A DNA stretch of 35,205 nt, taken from positions 1-35,205 of the forward strand of contig CAIRNX010000035.1 in NCBI GenBank assembly GCA_903880095.1, in the 5' to 3' direction. Source of the DNA: an uncultured Micrococcales bacterium (GTDB lineage Bacteria; Actinomycetota; Actinomycetes; Actinomycetales; Microbacteriaceae). This document shows, one piece after another, positions 25,336 through 32,558 of this stretch (the stretch's first letter is position 1; every line of letters starts with the position of its first letter). The notes under the pieces are model-generated. The model ran no database searches. It was not told where the DNA came from and saw only the letters and a program-made list of their open reading frames with translations. The position numbers and the translations under genes are program-made.

Positions 25336-25411
25336 CGGGGTGTAGCGTAGTGGCTAGCGCGCCTGCTTTGGGAGCAGGATATCGCAGGTTCGAGTCCTGT
25401 CACCCCGACCA
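25336..25411 (+). tRNA. tRNA-Pro (anticodon UGG)
   Basis: The plus strand folds as a cloverleaf with acceptor CGGGGTG/CACCCCG, anticodon stem CCTGC/GCAGG around loop TTTGGGA (anticodon TGG), and a T arm CAGGT-TCGAGTC-CTG-type. CCA is encoded at 25409-25411. Trigger factor begins 43 bases downstream with no visible promoter between, so the two may share a transcript. Confidence 0.96.
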
Positions 25412-25454
25412 TTGTTTGTTTCATCACTGCCAATCACCCAACTGGAGTACCCAC

Positions 25455-26768
25455 GTGAAGACCACTGTCGAGCGCATCAAACCAACCCGAGTCAAGTTGA
25501 CTATCGAGGCGAACGAAGAAGACTTCAAGCCTTCTATCGACCACGCCTACGAGCACATCGCCGAAGACGTATCGATTCCTGGCTTCCGCAAGGGCAAGGT
25601 TCCGCCAGCAATCCTTGACAAGCGCGTAGGTCGCGGCGCAATTCTTGCTCACGCAATCAACGACGGTCTGGACAGCCTCTACCGCGCTGCAATCGAGTTA
25701 GAGAAGCTTCGCCCAATCGGCCAGCCAGCCGCCGATGTAAAGTCTGCACCTGACGAGCAAACCTTCAAAGGCAACCTGGTTGTCGAAATCGAAGTTGAGG
25801 TCCGACCAGAGATCAAGCTCCCTGCCTACCGTGGTCTAAAGATCAAGGTTGACGAGATCAAGGTTTCGGCTGAAGAGGTTGACGCCGAGGTTGACGCACT
25901 TCGCGCCCGTTTTGGCACTCTAAAGACCGTTGAACGTGCCGCCAAGAAGGGTGATTTCACCTCGATTGACCTAACTGCCGAGATTGATGGCAAGACCATC
26001 GACAACGCGTCGAACATTTCTTACGAGATCGGCTCGGGCAACCTGCTTGACGGCATCGACGAAGCTCTAGACACCCTAACCGCGGGAGAGTCGACCACTT
26101 TCATTTCGAAGCTAGTTGGCGGCGACCTTGCCGGCCAGGATGCACAGATTTCGGTAACCCTCAACTCGGTTAAGGAGCGCGAACTACCTAAGCTCGATGA
26201 CGAGTTCGCCAAGCTTTACAGCGAATTCGACACCGTCAAGGAGCTCAAGGCAGGCCTTGAGCAGCAGGTTGCTCGTTCAAAGAGCTACGGTCAAGGCATC
26301 GAGGCTCGCGACAAGCTCACCGACGCACTTCTTGAGCTTGTTGATGTTTCAGTTAGCGACGAGGTTATCGAAGCCGACGTCAACAACCACCTCGAAGGTG
26401 AGGGTCGCCTTGAAGACAAGGAACACCGCGCCGAGGTTCTCGAGCAGTCGACTCGCTCATTCAAGATTCAGATGCTTCTTGATGCAATTGCTGAGGCAGA
26501 AGAAGTCAAGGTTTCAGAGCAGGAGCTCATTCAGGCGCTTGCCGCTGCAGCTCAGGGCTACGGCATGGACCTAAACGAGTTCATCAAGATTATCGACCAG
26601 AACGGTCAGATCCCGATGTTCGTCACGGATGCCGCCCGTCGCAAGGCGCTATCAATCGTTCTAGAGAACGCCGACGTCACCGACGCCAAGGGCAAAAAGG
26701 TTGACCTAGCAGAGTTCTTGAAGGCAGACGCCGACGTCGAAGACCACACCGGTCACGACCACGACTAA
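25455..26768 (+). CDS. tig: trigger factor (ribosome-associated chaperone and prolyl isomerase)
   Basis: This 437-residue chaperone binds the ribosome exit site and shields nascent chains. The N-terminal ribosome-binding domain carries the signature GFRKGK at 43-48; an FKBP-like prolyl isomerase domain follows at about 150-235 (GDFTSIDLTAEIDGKTID), and the helical C-terminal substrate-cradle domain runs to an acidic, His-rich end. The start is GTG at 25455, with GGAG seven bases upstream; the frame is open further upstream only through the tRNA-Pro gene. A strong terminator follows, separating it from clpP1. The tig-clpP-clpX order is widely conserved in bacteria. Confidence 0.96.
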   Translation: MKTTVERIKPTRVKLTIEANEEDFKPSIDHAYEHIAEDVSIPGFRKGKVPPAILDKRVGRGAILAHAINDGLDSLYRAAIELEKLRPIGQPAADVKSAPDEQTFKGNLVVEIEVEVRPEIKLPAYRGLKIKVDEIKVSAEEVDAEVDALRARFGTLKTVERAAKKGDFTSIDLTAEIDGKTIDNASNISYEIGSGNLLDGIDEALDTLTAGESTTFISKLVGGDLAGQDAQISVTLNSVKERELPKLDDEFAKLYSEFDTVKELKAGLEQQVARSKSYGQGIEARDKLTDALLELVDVSVSDEVIEADVNNHLEGEGRLEDKEHRAEVLEQSTRSFKIQMLLDAIAEAEEVKVSEQELIQALAAAAQGYGMDLNEFIKIIDQNGQIPMFVTDAARRKALSIVLENADVTDAKGKKVDLAEFLKADADVEDHTGHDHD

Positions 26769-26769
26769 T

Positions 26770-26819
26770 CTCAGTTTCTGAGTTTGGCCCGAGCCTTTTA
26801 GGTTCGGGCCTTACTTTTT
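26770..26819 (+). terminator. double hairpin terminator after tig
   Basis: A small hairpin CTCAG-TTT-CTGAG (26770-26782) is followed by a strong 10-bp stem, GGCCCGAGCC (26786-26795) with GGTTCGGGCC (26801-26810) around TTTTA, then TTACTTTTT. This is a classical intrinsic terminator and indicates that clpP1 has its own promoter. Confidence 0.85.
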
Positions 26820-26820
26820 G

Positions 26821-26837
26821 GTGCGCTAGGGGCGAAC
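26821..26837. promoter_or_regulatory. candidate ClgR-binding site upstream of clpP1
   Basis: GTGCGC-TAGGG-GCGAAC is an imperfect palindrome with one mismatch to a symmetrical GTTCGC-N5-GCGAAC, the kind of CGC-N5-GCG site used by ClgR, the activator of clp genes in actinobacteria. It lies about 49 bases upstream of the likely transcription start (from TAGGTT at 26866-26871), a usual place for an activator. No clgR gene is in the window. Confidence 0.45.
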
Positions 26838-26865
26838 ACGAGCGTGTCATGTCGCACCGGTCGGT

Positions 26866-26871
26866 TAGGTT
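26866..26871 (+). promoter_or_regulatory. candidate -10 element of clpP1-clpP2
   Basis: TAGGTT lies 26 bases before the clpP1 ATG, leaving a leader of about 20 bases that carries the AAGGAG ribosome-binding site (26887-26892). The upstream terminator makes a promoter here necessary. No clear -35 is seen, which fits an activator-dependent promoter. Confidence 0.45.
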
Positions 26872-26897
26872 TATTGAGCAACTTAGAAGGAGTTTTC

Positions 26898-27479
26898 ATG
26901 TCTGAACACGCGGCACTTCCTAACGGAATTTTTGAGCGTCTATTGAAAGACCGCATCATCTGGCTTGGCGACGAAGTTCGCGATGACAACGCCAACGAGA
27001 TCTGCGCCAAGATGCTGCTTTTGGCAGCCGAAGACTCAACCAAAGACATCTTCTTGTACATCAACTCGCCAGGTGGCTCGATCACTGCTGGCATGGCCAT
27101 TTACGACACCATGCAGTATGTGCCAAACGACATCGTCACTGTTGGTGTCGGTATGTGCGCGTCGATGGGCCAGTTCTTGCTCTCATCTGGCACCAAAGGC
27201 AAGCGCTACGCTACCCCGAACACTCGCGTGCTACTTCACCAGCCTTCTGGTGGTTTTGGCGGCACCGCCTCAGACATTCAGACCCAGGCAGAGCTGATCC
27301 TCTCGATGAAGAAGCAGCTCGCCGGCATCACTGCCGAGCAGACCGGCAAGACCGCCGAAGAGATCATGGCGGCCGGTGACCGCGACCGCTGGTTCACCGC
27401 CCAAGAAGCGCTTGAATACGGCTTCATTGACCACATTCAGAAACACGCCGCCAGCGCTACCGGAGTAGGAAGCAACTAA
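26898..27479 (+). CDS. clpP1: ATP-dependent Clp protease proteolytic subunit ClpP1
   Basis: This 193-residue serine protease subunit has the complete catalytic triad: Ser89 (GMCASMGQ), His114 (LLHQPSGG) and Asp163 (DRDRW), with the same His-to-Asp distance of 49 as in E. coli ClpP. The oxyanion-strand motif NSPGGS lies at 56-61. Actinobacteria build the active tetradecamer from one ClpP1 and one ClpP2 ring. The ATG at 26898 has AAGGAG five bases upstream; the frame is open for 18 codons more, but that extension has no family resemblance and lacks a ribosome-binding site. ClpP2 follows after two bases. Confidence 0.95.
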   Translation: MSEHAALPNGIFERLLKDRIIWLGDEVRDDNANEICAKMLLLAAEDSTKDIFLYINSPGGSITAGMAIYDTMQYVPNDIVTVGVGMCASMGQFLLSSGTKGKRYATPNTRVLLHQPSGGFGGTASDIQTQAELILSMKKQLAGITAEQTGKTAEEIMAAGDRDRWFTAQEALEYGFIDHIQKHAASATGVGSN

Positions 27480-27481
27480 TC

Positions 27482-28093
27482 ATGAACATGCCTCAAGGAC
27501 GCTACATTCTGCCGAGCTTTACAGAGCGCACCGCAGCCGGTTACCAGACTCATGACCCTTACACCAAGCTCTTCGAAGATCGCATTGTCTTTTTGGGTGC
27601 ACAGATCGACGACGTCTCTGCAGACGACGTAATGGCACAGCTTTTGGTGCTCGAGTCTCAAGACCCAGATCGTGACATCACCATGTACATCAACTCACCA
27701 GGCGGTTCGTTCACAGCTATGACTGCGATCTACGACACCATGCAATACATTCGCCCGCAGATTCAGACTGTATGCCTTGGTCAGGCAGCATCGGCCGCGG
27801 CAGTTCTTCTCGCCGGTGGGGCACCTGGCAAGAGACTCGCACTACCTAACGCGCGCGTCTTGATTCACCAGCCGTCTGGCGGCGGCGACCGAGGTCAGGC
27901 TTCAGACATCGAGATTCAGGCTCGCGAGATCATGCGCATACGCGAATGGCTTGAAGAAGCCCTGGCAAAGCACTCAAAGCAGTCGGTTGCCGAGATCAAG
28001 AAAGACATCGACCGCGACAAGATTCTTACCTCGCAGGAGGCCCTCGAGTACGGTCTAATCGACCAGGTGCTCACCTCCCGCAAAAACGCCTAA
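27482..28093 (+). CDS. clpP2: ATP-dependent Clp protease proteolytic subunit ClpP2
   Basis: This 203-residue subunit carries its own complete triad: Ser104 (GQAASAAA), His129 (LIHQPSGG) and Asp179 (DRDKI), so both rings should be catalytically competent. A longer N-terminal segment (about 25 residues with [10 protein letters not shown]) precedes the [15 protein letters not shown] core, as in other actinobacterial ClpP2 proteins, where the extension is often removed by processing. The [10 protein letters not shown] insertion after the active-site His is one residue longer than in ClpP1. The ATG (27482) lies two bases after the clpP1 stop and an AGGAAG site lies within the end of clpP1. Confidence 0.95.
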   Translation: MNMPQGRYILPSFTERTAAGYQTHDPYTKLFEDRIVFLGAQIDDVSADDVMAQLLVLESQDPDRDITMYINSPGGSFTAMTAIYDTMQYIRPQIQTVCLGQAASAAAVLLAGGAPGKRLALPNARVLIHQPSGGGDRGQASDIEIQAREIMRIREWLEEALAKHSKQSVAEIKKDIDRDKILTSQEALEYGLIDQVLTSRKNA

Positions 28094-28101
28094 GCAACGC
28101 C

Positions 28102-28107
28102 TAGGCT
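28102..28107 (+). promoter_or_regulatory. leaderless-type -10 element for clpX
   Basis: TAGGCT ends six bases before the clpX GTG, in the 20-bp gap after clpP2, and no Shine-Dalgarno sequence is present. This indicates that clpX may be transcribed separately, as a leaderless mRNA, in addition to read-through from clpP1P2. Confidence 0.5.
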
Positions 28108-28113
28108 TTACTC

Positions 28114-29388
28114 GTGAGCAAGCTCAGTGAGTCAGGCGAAATCCTGAAATGTTCCTTCTGTTCTAAAAGTCAGAAGCAGGTACGCAAGTTAATTGCGGGG
28201 CCTGGCGTTTTCATTTGCGATGAGTGCATCGAGCTTTGCAACGAGATCATCGAAGAAGAACTAGGTCAGAGCGTCGAAGAGGCGCTTGAAGACATCGAGC
28301 TACCGAAGCCTAAAGAGATCTTCGCGTTTCTCGAGGAATTCGTAATCGGTCAGGGTCAAGCAAAGCGAGCACTTTCTGTTGCTGTTTACAACCACTACAA
28401 GCGACTTCGTTCACGCGGAACCCTAACTGCCGCTGGCAAAGAGCACGACTCAATCGAGATTGCCAAGTCAAACATCTTGATGATTGGCCCTACCGGTTGC
28501 GGCAAAACGTATCTTGCCCAGACCCTAGCCAAGCGCCTAAACGTGCCTTTTGCCGTTGCCGACGCAACCGCCCTAACTGAGGCGGGCTATGTTGGCGAAG
28601 ACGTCGAGAACATTTTGCTCAAGCTCCTTCAAGCTGCCGACGGAGACGTCAAGCGCGCCGAAACCGGCATAATCTACATCGACGAAATCGACAAGATTTC
28701 GCGCAAGGCCGAGAACCCTTCGATCACTCGCGATGTTTCTGGTGAAGGTGTTCAGCAGGCACTTCTAAAGATTCTTGAAGGAACCGTCGCGTCTGTTCCA
28801 CCACAGGGTGGCCGCAAGCACCCGCAGCAGGAATTCATCCAGATTGACACGACCAACGTGCTATTTATCGTTGCCGGAGCTTTTGCTGGGCTTGAAGAAA
28901 TCATCGCTGCACGCACAGGCAAGAAGGGAATCGGTTTCGGTTCTTCGATTGCGGGCAAGGCAGAGCAGCTCGATATCTTCACCGAGGTCGAACCAGAAGA
29001 CCTTCGCAAGTTCGGCCTTATTCCTGAATTCATCGGACGTCTGCCGGTCATCGCAAACGTGACCCAACTCGACCGGACGGCGCTGCTTCAGATTTTGACC
29101 GAGCCACGAAATGCCTTGGTTAAGCAGTATCAGCGCATGTTTGAACTCGATGGCTTTGAGCTCGAGTTCGACAAACCATCGCTTGAGGCAATCGCCGATC
29201 TAGCAATTTCGCGCAACACCGGAGCCCGCGGTCTTCGCGCAATCCTTGAAGACATTCTGGGCCCGGTCATGTTTGAGCTGCCTGGTAGCGCAATAACCGG
29301 CACAGTTAAGATCACCGCAGATGTCGTCTCAAACGGGGGCATGCCTCAGGTTGCGCCTTTCAAGCGCCAACAGGAGAAGTCGGCCTAA
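28114..29388 (+). CDS. clpX: ATP-dependent Clp protease ATPase subunit ClpX
   Basis: This 424-residue AAA+ unfoldase feeds tagged substrates into ClpP1P2. The zinc-binding domain has Cys13, Cys16, Cys35 and Cys38. The AAA+ core shows Walker A GPTGCGKT at 125-132, pore loop GYVGEDVE, Walker [11 protein letters not shown], the RKH loop (GGRKHPQQ) and the IGFG loop that docks on ClpP (KKGIGFG near residue 270). Length equals that of typical ClpX. The start GTG at 28114 has no Shine-Dalgarno site but is preceded by TAGGCT and six bases. The gene ends one base before the TTG start proposed for the downstream BenE-type transporter. Confidence 0.96.
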   Translation: MSKLSESGEILKCSFCSKSQKQVRKLIAGPGVFICDECIELCNEIIEEELGQSVEEALEDIELPKPKEIFAFLEEFVIGQGQAKRALSVAVYNHYKRLRSRGTLTAAGKEHDSIEIAKSNILMIGPTGCGKTYLAQTLAKRLNVPFAVADATALTEAGYVGEDVENILLKLLQAADGDVKRAETGIIYIDEIDKISRKAENPSITRDVSGEGVQQALLKILEGTVASVPPQGGRKHPQQEFIQIDTTNVLFIVAGAFAGLEEIIAARTGKKGIGFGSSIAGKAEQLDIFTEVEPEDLRKFGLIPEFIGRLPVIANVTQLDRTALLQILTEPRNALVKQYQRMFELDGFELEFDKPSLEAIADLAISRNTGARGLRAILEDILGPVMFELPGSAITGTVKITADVVSNGGMPQVAPFKRQQEKSA

Positions 29389-29389
29389 A

Positions 29390-30535
29390 TTGCGCGCTCC
29401 GATTTTGGCAGGGTTTGTCGCTTCAATTACCGGAACCGCTGCCTCTATCGGTGTTGTCTTAGCCGCACTCACGGGGCTTCAGGCCACGAAGGGGCAAACC
29501 GCCTCGGCAATCTTGTTCATGTTGATCGCTTACGGCGCTCTATCAATCATTTTGAGCACCTACTTCAAGATGCCCATCTCTATCGTTTGGTCTACCCCTG
29601 GTGCGGCCATGCTGGTTGCTGCTGGCGGTCTAAAGCTCGGCTTTGCGACCGCGGTTGGCGGATTCTTGGTCACTGGTTTGCTTCTCGTTCTAACCGGCCT
29701 CTGGCCAGCCCTCGGCAGGTTTGTCTCAAGCATTCCTAAACCGATTGCGAGTGCGATGCTCGCTGGTGTGATTTTTAGCTTTTGTGCGGCCCCGTTTCAG
29801 TCTTTGGTTGCCTATCCGTTGGTAATTTTGCCGGTCTTGGCGATTTGGCTTTTGCTCTACCGTTTCGCACCGATTTGGGCGGCTCCTGTCGCAGTCACAC
29901 TTGCCTTTGCTTTGATCGCTTTTTCGGTCAAGATTCCGACATTTGATGTTTCACTCCTGCCTCACCTCGAATTAGTGACGCCTGAGTTCAGCGTCTCTGG
30001 CCTGTTCAGCATTGCGCTGCCTCTTTACTTTGTGACGATGGCCGGGCAGAACATCCCCGGCGTTGCAATCATGAAAACCTTTGGTTTCGAAGTGCCTTTT
30101 CGAGCCGCATTGGTTTCGACGGGGGCGGCAACGGTTGCCGGTTCATTCTTCGGTGGGTTTGCTCTCAACCTAGCGGCAATATCGGCGGCATTGAACGCCA
30201 ACGAACATGCTCACAAAGACCCTAAAAAGCGCTGGATTGCCTCGGTGTCTGGGGGGGTGCTTTACCTTTTGCTCGCGCTTGTCGCAGGGCCTGCGGTTGG
30301 CTTTGTATCGGCTGTGCCCCGTGAACTAATTTTGGCGGCCGCAGGAGTGGCACTGTTTCCTACAATCGTCTCGGCATTCACGAGTGCGACAGAAGAGCCG
30401 AAACTTCGCCTGGCAGCGATAATCACGTTCTTGGTGGGAGCTTCGGGCGTTGCGGTAGCTGGCATCGGAGCAGCCTTCTGGGCGCTCCTAGCCGGCGTAA
30501 TCGTTTGGTTTGTTACAACAACCCGCGACGCTTAA
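29390..30535 (+). CDS. BenE-family benzoate/H+ symporter-like membrane protein
   Basis: This protein of about 381 residues is hydrophobic throughout, with some eleven or twelve membrane segments. It matches the BenE family: LRAPILAGFVASITGTAASIGVV at the start in short pieces, the MPISIVWSTPGAA motif near residue 67-80, and NIPGVAIMKTFGF near 222-235. BenE proteins are called benzoate transporters, but no aromatic-degradation gene is present here and the substrate is uncertain. I propose TTG at 29390, one base after the clpX stop; AGGAG (29372-29376) lies 13 bases upstream, a long spacing, so the start is tentative. The 3' end overlaps the convergent dcp gene by 23 bases. Confidence 0.8.
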   Translation: MRAPILAGFVASITGTAASIGVVLAALTGLQATKGQTASAILFMLIAYGALSIILSTYFKMPISIVWSTPGAAMLVAAGGLKLGFATAVGGFLVTGLLLVLTGLWPALGRFVSSIPKPIASAMLAGVIFSFCAAPFQSLVAYPLVILPVLAIWLLLYRFAPIWAAPVAVTLAFALIAFSVKIPTFDVSLLPHLELVTPEFSVSGLFSIALPLYFVTMAGQNIPGVAIMKTFGFEVPFRAALVSTGAATVAGSFFGGFALNLAAISAALNANEHAHKDPKKRWIASVSGGVLYLLLALVAGPAVGFVSAVPRELILAAAGVALFPTIVSAFTSATEEPKLRLAAIITFLVGASGVAVAGIGAAFWALLAGVIVWFVTTTRDA

Positions 30536-32546
30536 GTAGCGGCTCAATTGAGGCCTCAGAGCCTCTGAAGTCCTTGAATAACTCCATTGCATCTTTCGTG
30601 CCACCCCGCGATAGCAGGGTATCTCTGAAATGCTGGCCGTTCTTTCTAGTTAATCCGCCATTGTTCTTGAACCAGTCGACTGTTTCGGCGTCGAGAACTT
30701 CAGACCAGATGTATCCGTAGTAACCGGATGCATAGCCACCCGCGAAGATGTGCGTGAAGTAGGTGCTGCGGTAACGGGTCGGAACCGGTGCAAAGGTTAG
30801 GCCGTAGGTCTCGATGGCGTTAGCTTCGAACTCTTCGACAGAGCCGACCTTCGCGCTCGAATCGAGCTCGTGCCAAGCGAGGTCGAGAATCGCTGCCTGG
30901 AGGTACGAGGTGGTTGCGTGACCTTGGTTGAAGGTTTCGGTTGCATTCAGGTTGTCGATCCACTCCTGAGGCAGAGCCTCGCCGGTTTCGAAGTGGCGAG
31001 CGTAGTTGGTAACAACCTCTGGCCAAAGAATCCACATCTCATTGACCTGCGAAGGGAACTCGACGAAGTCTCTAGGCGTAGAAGTGCCTGAGAAGCGTGG
31101 GTAGGTAACGTTTGAAAGCATGCCGTGAAGTGCGTGGCCGAACTCATGGAACAAAGTCGTAGTTTCGTCGAAGGTGAGGAGTGTCGGTTCACCTGCAGGT
31201 GGCTTTGGAACATTGAGGTTGTTGACGATGATCGGCTTCTGGTTGAACAGGTGGTTTTGATCAACCAAGTTGTTCATCCAGGCACCTCCACGCTTCGATT
31301 CGCGCGCGTAGACGTCGAACACGAATAGAGCCAGCTCGCTGCCATCTTCGTTGAAGACCTCGAATACGCGAGCGTCAGGGTGGTAGGCCACAAGGTCCTT
31401 ACGCTCTTTGAAACTGATTCCGAATAGCTGGTTGGCAGCGAAGAACACACCATCGGCCAACACGCGTTCAAGTTCGAAATACGGCTTGAACTTTGCGGTG
31501 TCGACGTTGTATTTCTCTAGGCGAACCTTTTCGGTGTAGAAATCCCAGTCCCAGCTTTCAACGGTTCCTTCACCCATAGCTAGGGCGATGTCGGCAGCCT
31601 CAGCGCGGGCATTGCGAACAGCTGCCGGAGCGATTCTGCGAAGCATGCCATGCACGTTGGTTGGGTTGCCGGCAGTCTGGTTGCTAATCACGTATTCGGC
31701 GTGGCTTTTGAAGCCGAAAAGTTCGGCACGCTTGGCTCGCAGGCTGACGAACTCTTTGACGATGCCTCGAACGTCGTTGTCGTTGTCGCGACCGCCCTTG
31801 ACCAGTGAGTTCTTCATGATTCGTTCGCGAAGTCCGCGGTTGGTTAGCGATTCGAGTAGCGGGTGACCGGTGAAGTTGACCATCGGAATGACCCACTTGC
31901 CCTCGAGGTCTCGGTCTTTTGCCGCGGCGGCCGCGGTCGCGATCTGGGTGTCGGTTAGGCCGTCAAGCTCGGCAACTTCGTCAACCACGATGGCTAGGTC
32001 GTTGGCATCAGCCAAAACCTTTTGCCCGTACTCGGTCTCAAGGGTTGAAAGGCGCTCGTTGTAACCCTTGAGTGTTTCGCGTTGGTCTTCGGTTAGATGA
32101 GCACCGGCGTGGATGAAGTCGCGGTAGTAGCGCTCGAGAAGGTAGGCAGACTCGGCGTCGAGACCGAGGTTGTCGCGGCGTTCGTAAAGGTCTTTGATTC
32201 GAGCCCAGAGCTGCGGGTTGAGTTGAATGGCATCGGTGTGCGCCGCTAGCTTTGGCGCGATCTCGGCCTCAATCGCGTCAAGCTCTGGGCTCGTGTCGCT
32301 TGAAGATTTGTTGAAGAAAACCAGAAGCATGCGCATCAGAACCTGACCGCTCAACTCCATAGCAACGATCGTGTTTTCGAAGGTCACGGTGTCTTGATCG
32401 ATGATGTTGCGAACCTCGGCCAACTGCAGCGAGCAGCCCTCATAGAAGGCTGGCAGATAGTGCTCGTCGCGAATCTGCGCGAATGGCGGCAGCTCGTAAG
32501 GAAGGTCTGAACGGTTAGCGAATGGGTTCTGTGGGGTCCAAGTCAT
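30513..32546 (-). CDS. dcp: M3-family zinc metallopeptidase (peptidyl-dipeptidase Dcp / oligopeptidase)
   Basis: This 677-residue cytoplasmic enzyme degrades short peptides. The thermolysin-like zinc site HEFGH is at 467-471, with the downstream acidic ligand in the FVEFPSQVNEMW segment near 495-506. The N-terminal LPYELPPFAQIRDEHYLPAF and the C-terminal GGYASGYYGYIWSEVLDAE are typical of Dcp rather than PepF. The ATG (32544-32546) has no Shine-Dalgarno site; TAGGCT ends six bases upstream and overlaps the valS stop codon, suggesting an own leaderless transcript as well as read-through from valS. With PepN, it could complete breakdown of peptides released by ClpP. Confidence 0.94.
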   Translation of the reverse strand: MTWTPQNPFANRSDLPYELPPFAQIRDEHYLPAFYEGCSLQLAEVRNIIDQDTVTFENTIVAMELSGQVLMRMLLVFFNKSSSDTSPELDAIEAEIAPKLAAHTDAIQLNPQLWARIKDLYERRDNLGLDAESAYLLERYYRDFIHAGAHLTEDQRETLKGYNERLSTLETEYGQKVLADANDLAIVVDEVAELDGLTDTQIATAAAAAKDRDLEGKWVIPMVNFTGHPLLESLTNRGLRERIMKNSLVKGGRDNDNDVRGIVKEFVSLRAKRAELFGFKSHAEYVISNQTAGNPTNVHGMLRRIAPAAVRNARAEAADIALAMGEGTVESWDWDFYTEKVRLEKYNVDTAKFKPYFELERVLADGVFFAANQLFGISFKERKDLVAYHPDARVFEVFNEDGSELALFVFDVYARESKRGGAWMNNLVDQNHLFNQKPIIVNNLNVPKPPAGEPTLLTFDETTTLFHEFGHALHGMLSNVTYPRFSGTSTPRDFVEFPSQVNEMWILWPEVVTNYARHFETGEALPQEWIDNLNATETFNQGHATTSYLQAAILDLAWHELDSSAKVGSVEEFEANAIETYGLTFAPVPTRYRSTYFTHIFAGGYASGYYGYIWSEVLDAETVDWFKNNGGLTRKNGQHFRDTLLSRGGTKDAMELFKDFRGSEASIEPLLKRRGLL

Positions 32547-32552
32547 GAATCG

Positions 32553-32558
32553 AGCCTA
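32553..32558 (-). promoter_or_regulatory. leaderless-type -10 element for dcp
   Basis: TAGGCT on the minus strand begins with the three bases of the valS stop codon and ends six bases before the dcp ATG. The same hexamer and spacing occur at msrA, clpX and the EamA transporter gene. Confidence 0.5.

Noticed and set aside
25326-25454. Trigger factor start upstream at 25326
   Set aside because: The extension would read through the tRNA-Pro gene; the GTG at 25455 has a ribosome-binding site and matches the family N-terminus.
26844-26897. ClpP1 with 18 extra N-terminal residues
   Set aside because: No ribosome-binding site precedes 26844, and AAGGAG sits directly before the ATG at 26898.
29321-29389. 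BenE-type transporter starting inside clpX
   Set aside because: The first 23 residues are an out-of-frame reading of the clpX end, rich in Arg and Ser, and do not resemble a BenE N-terminus.
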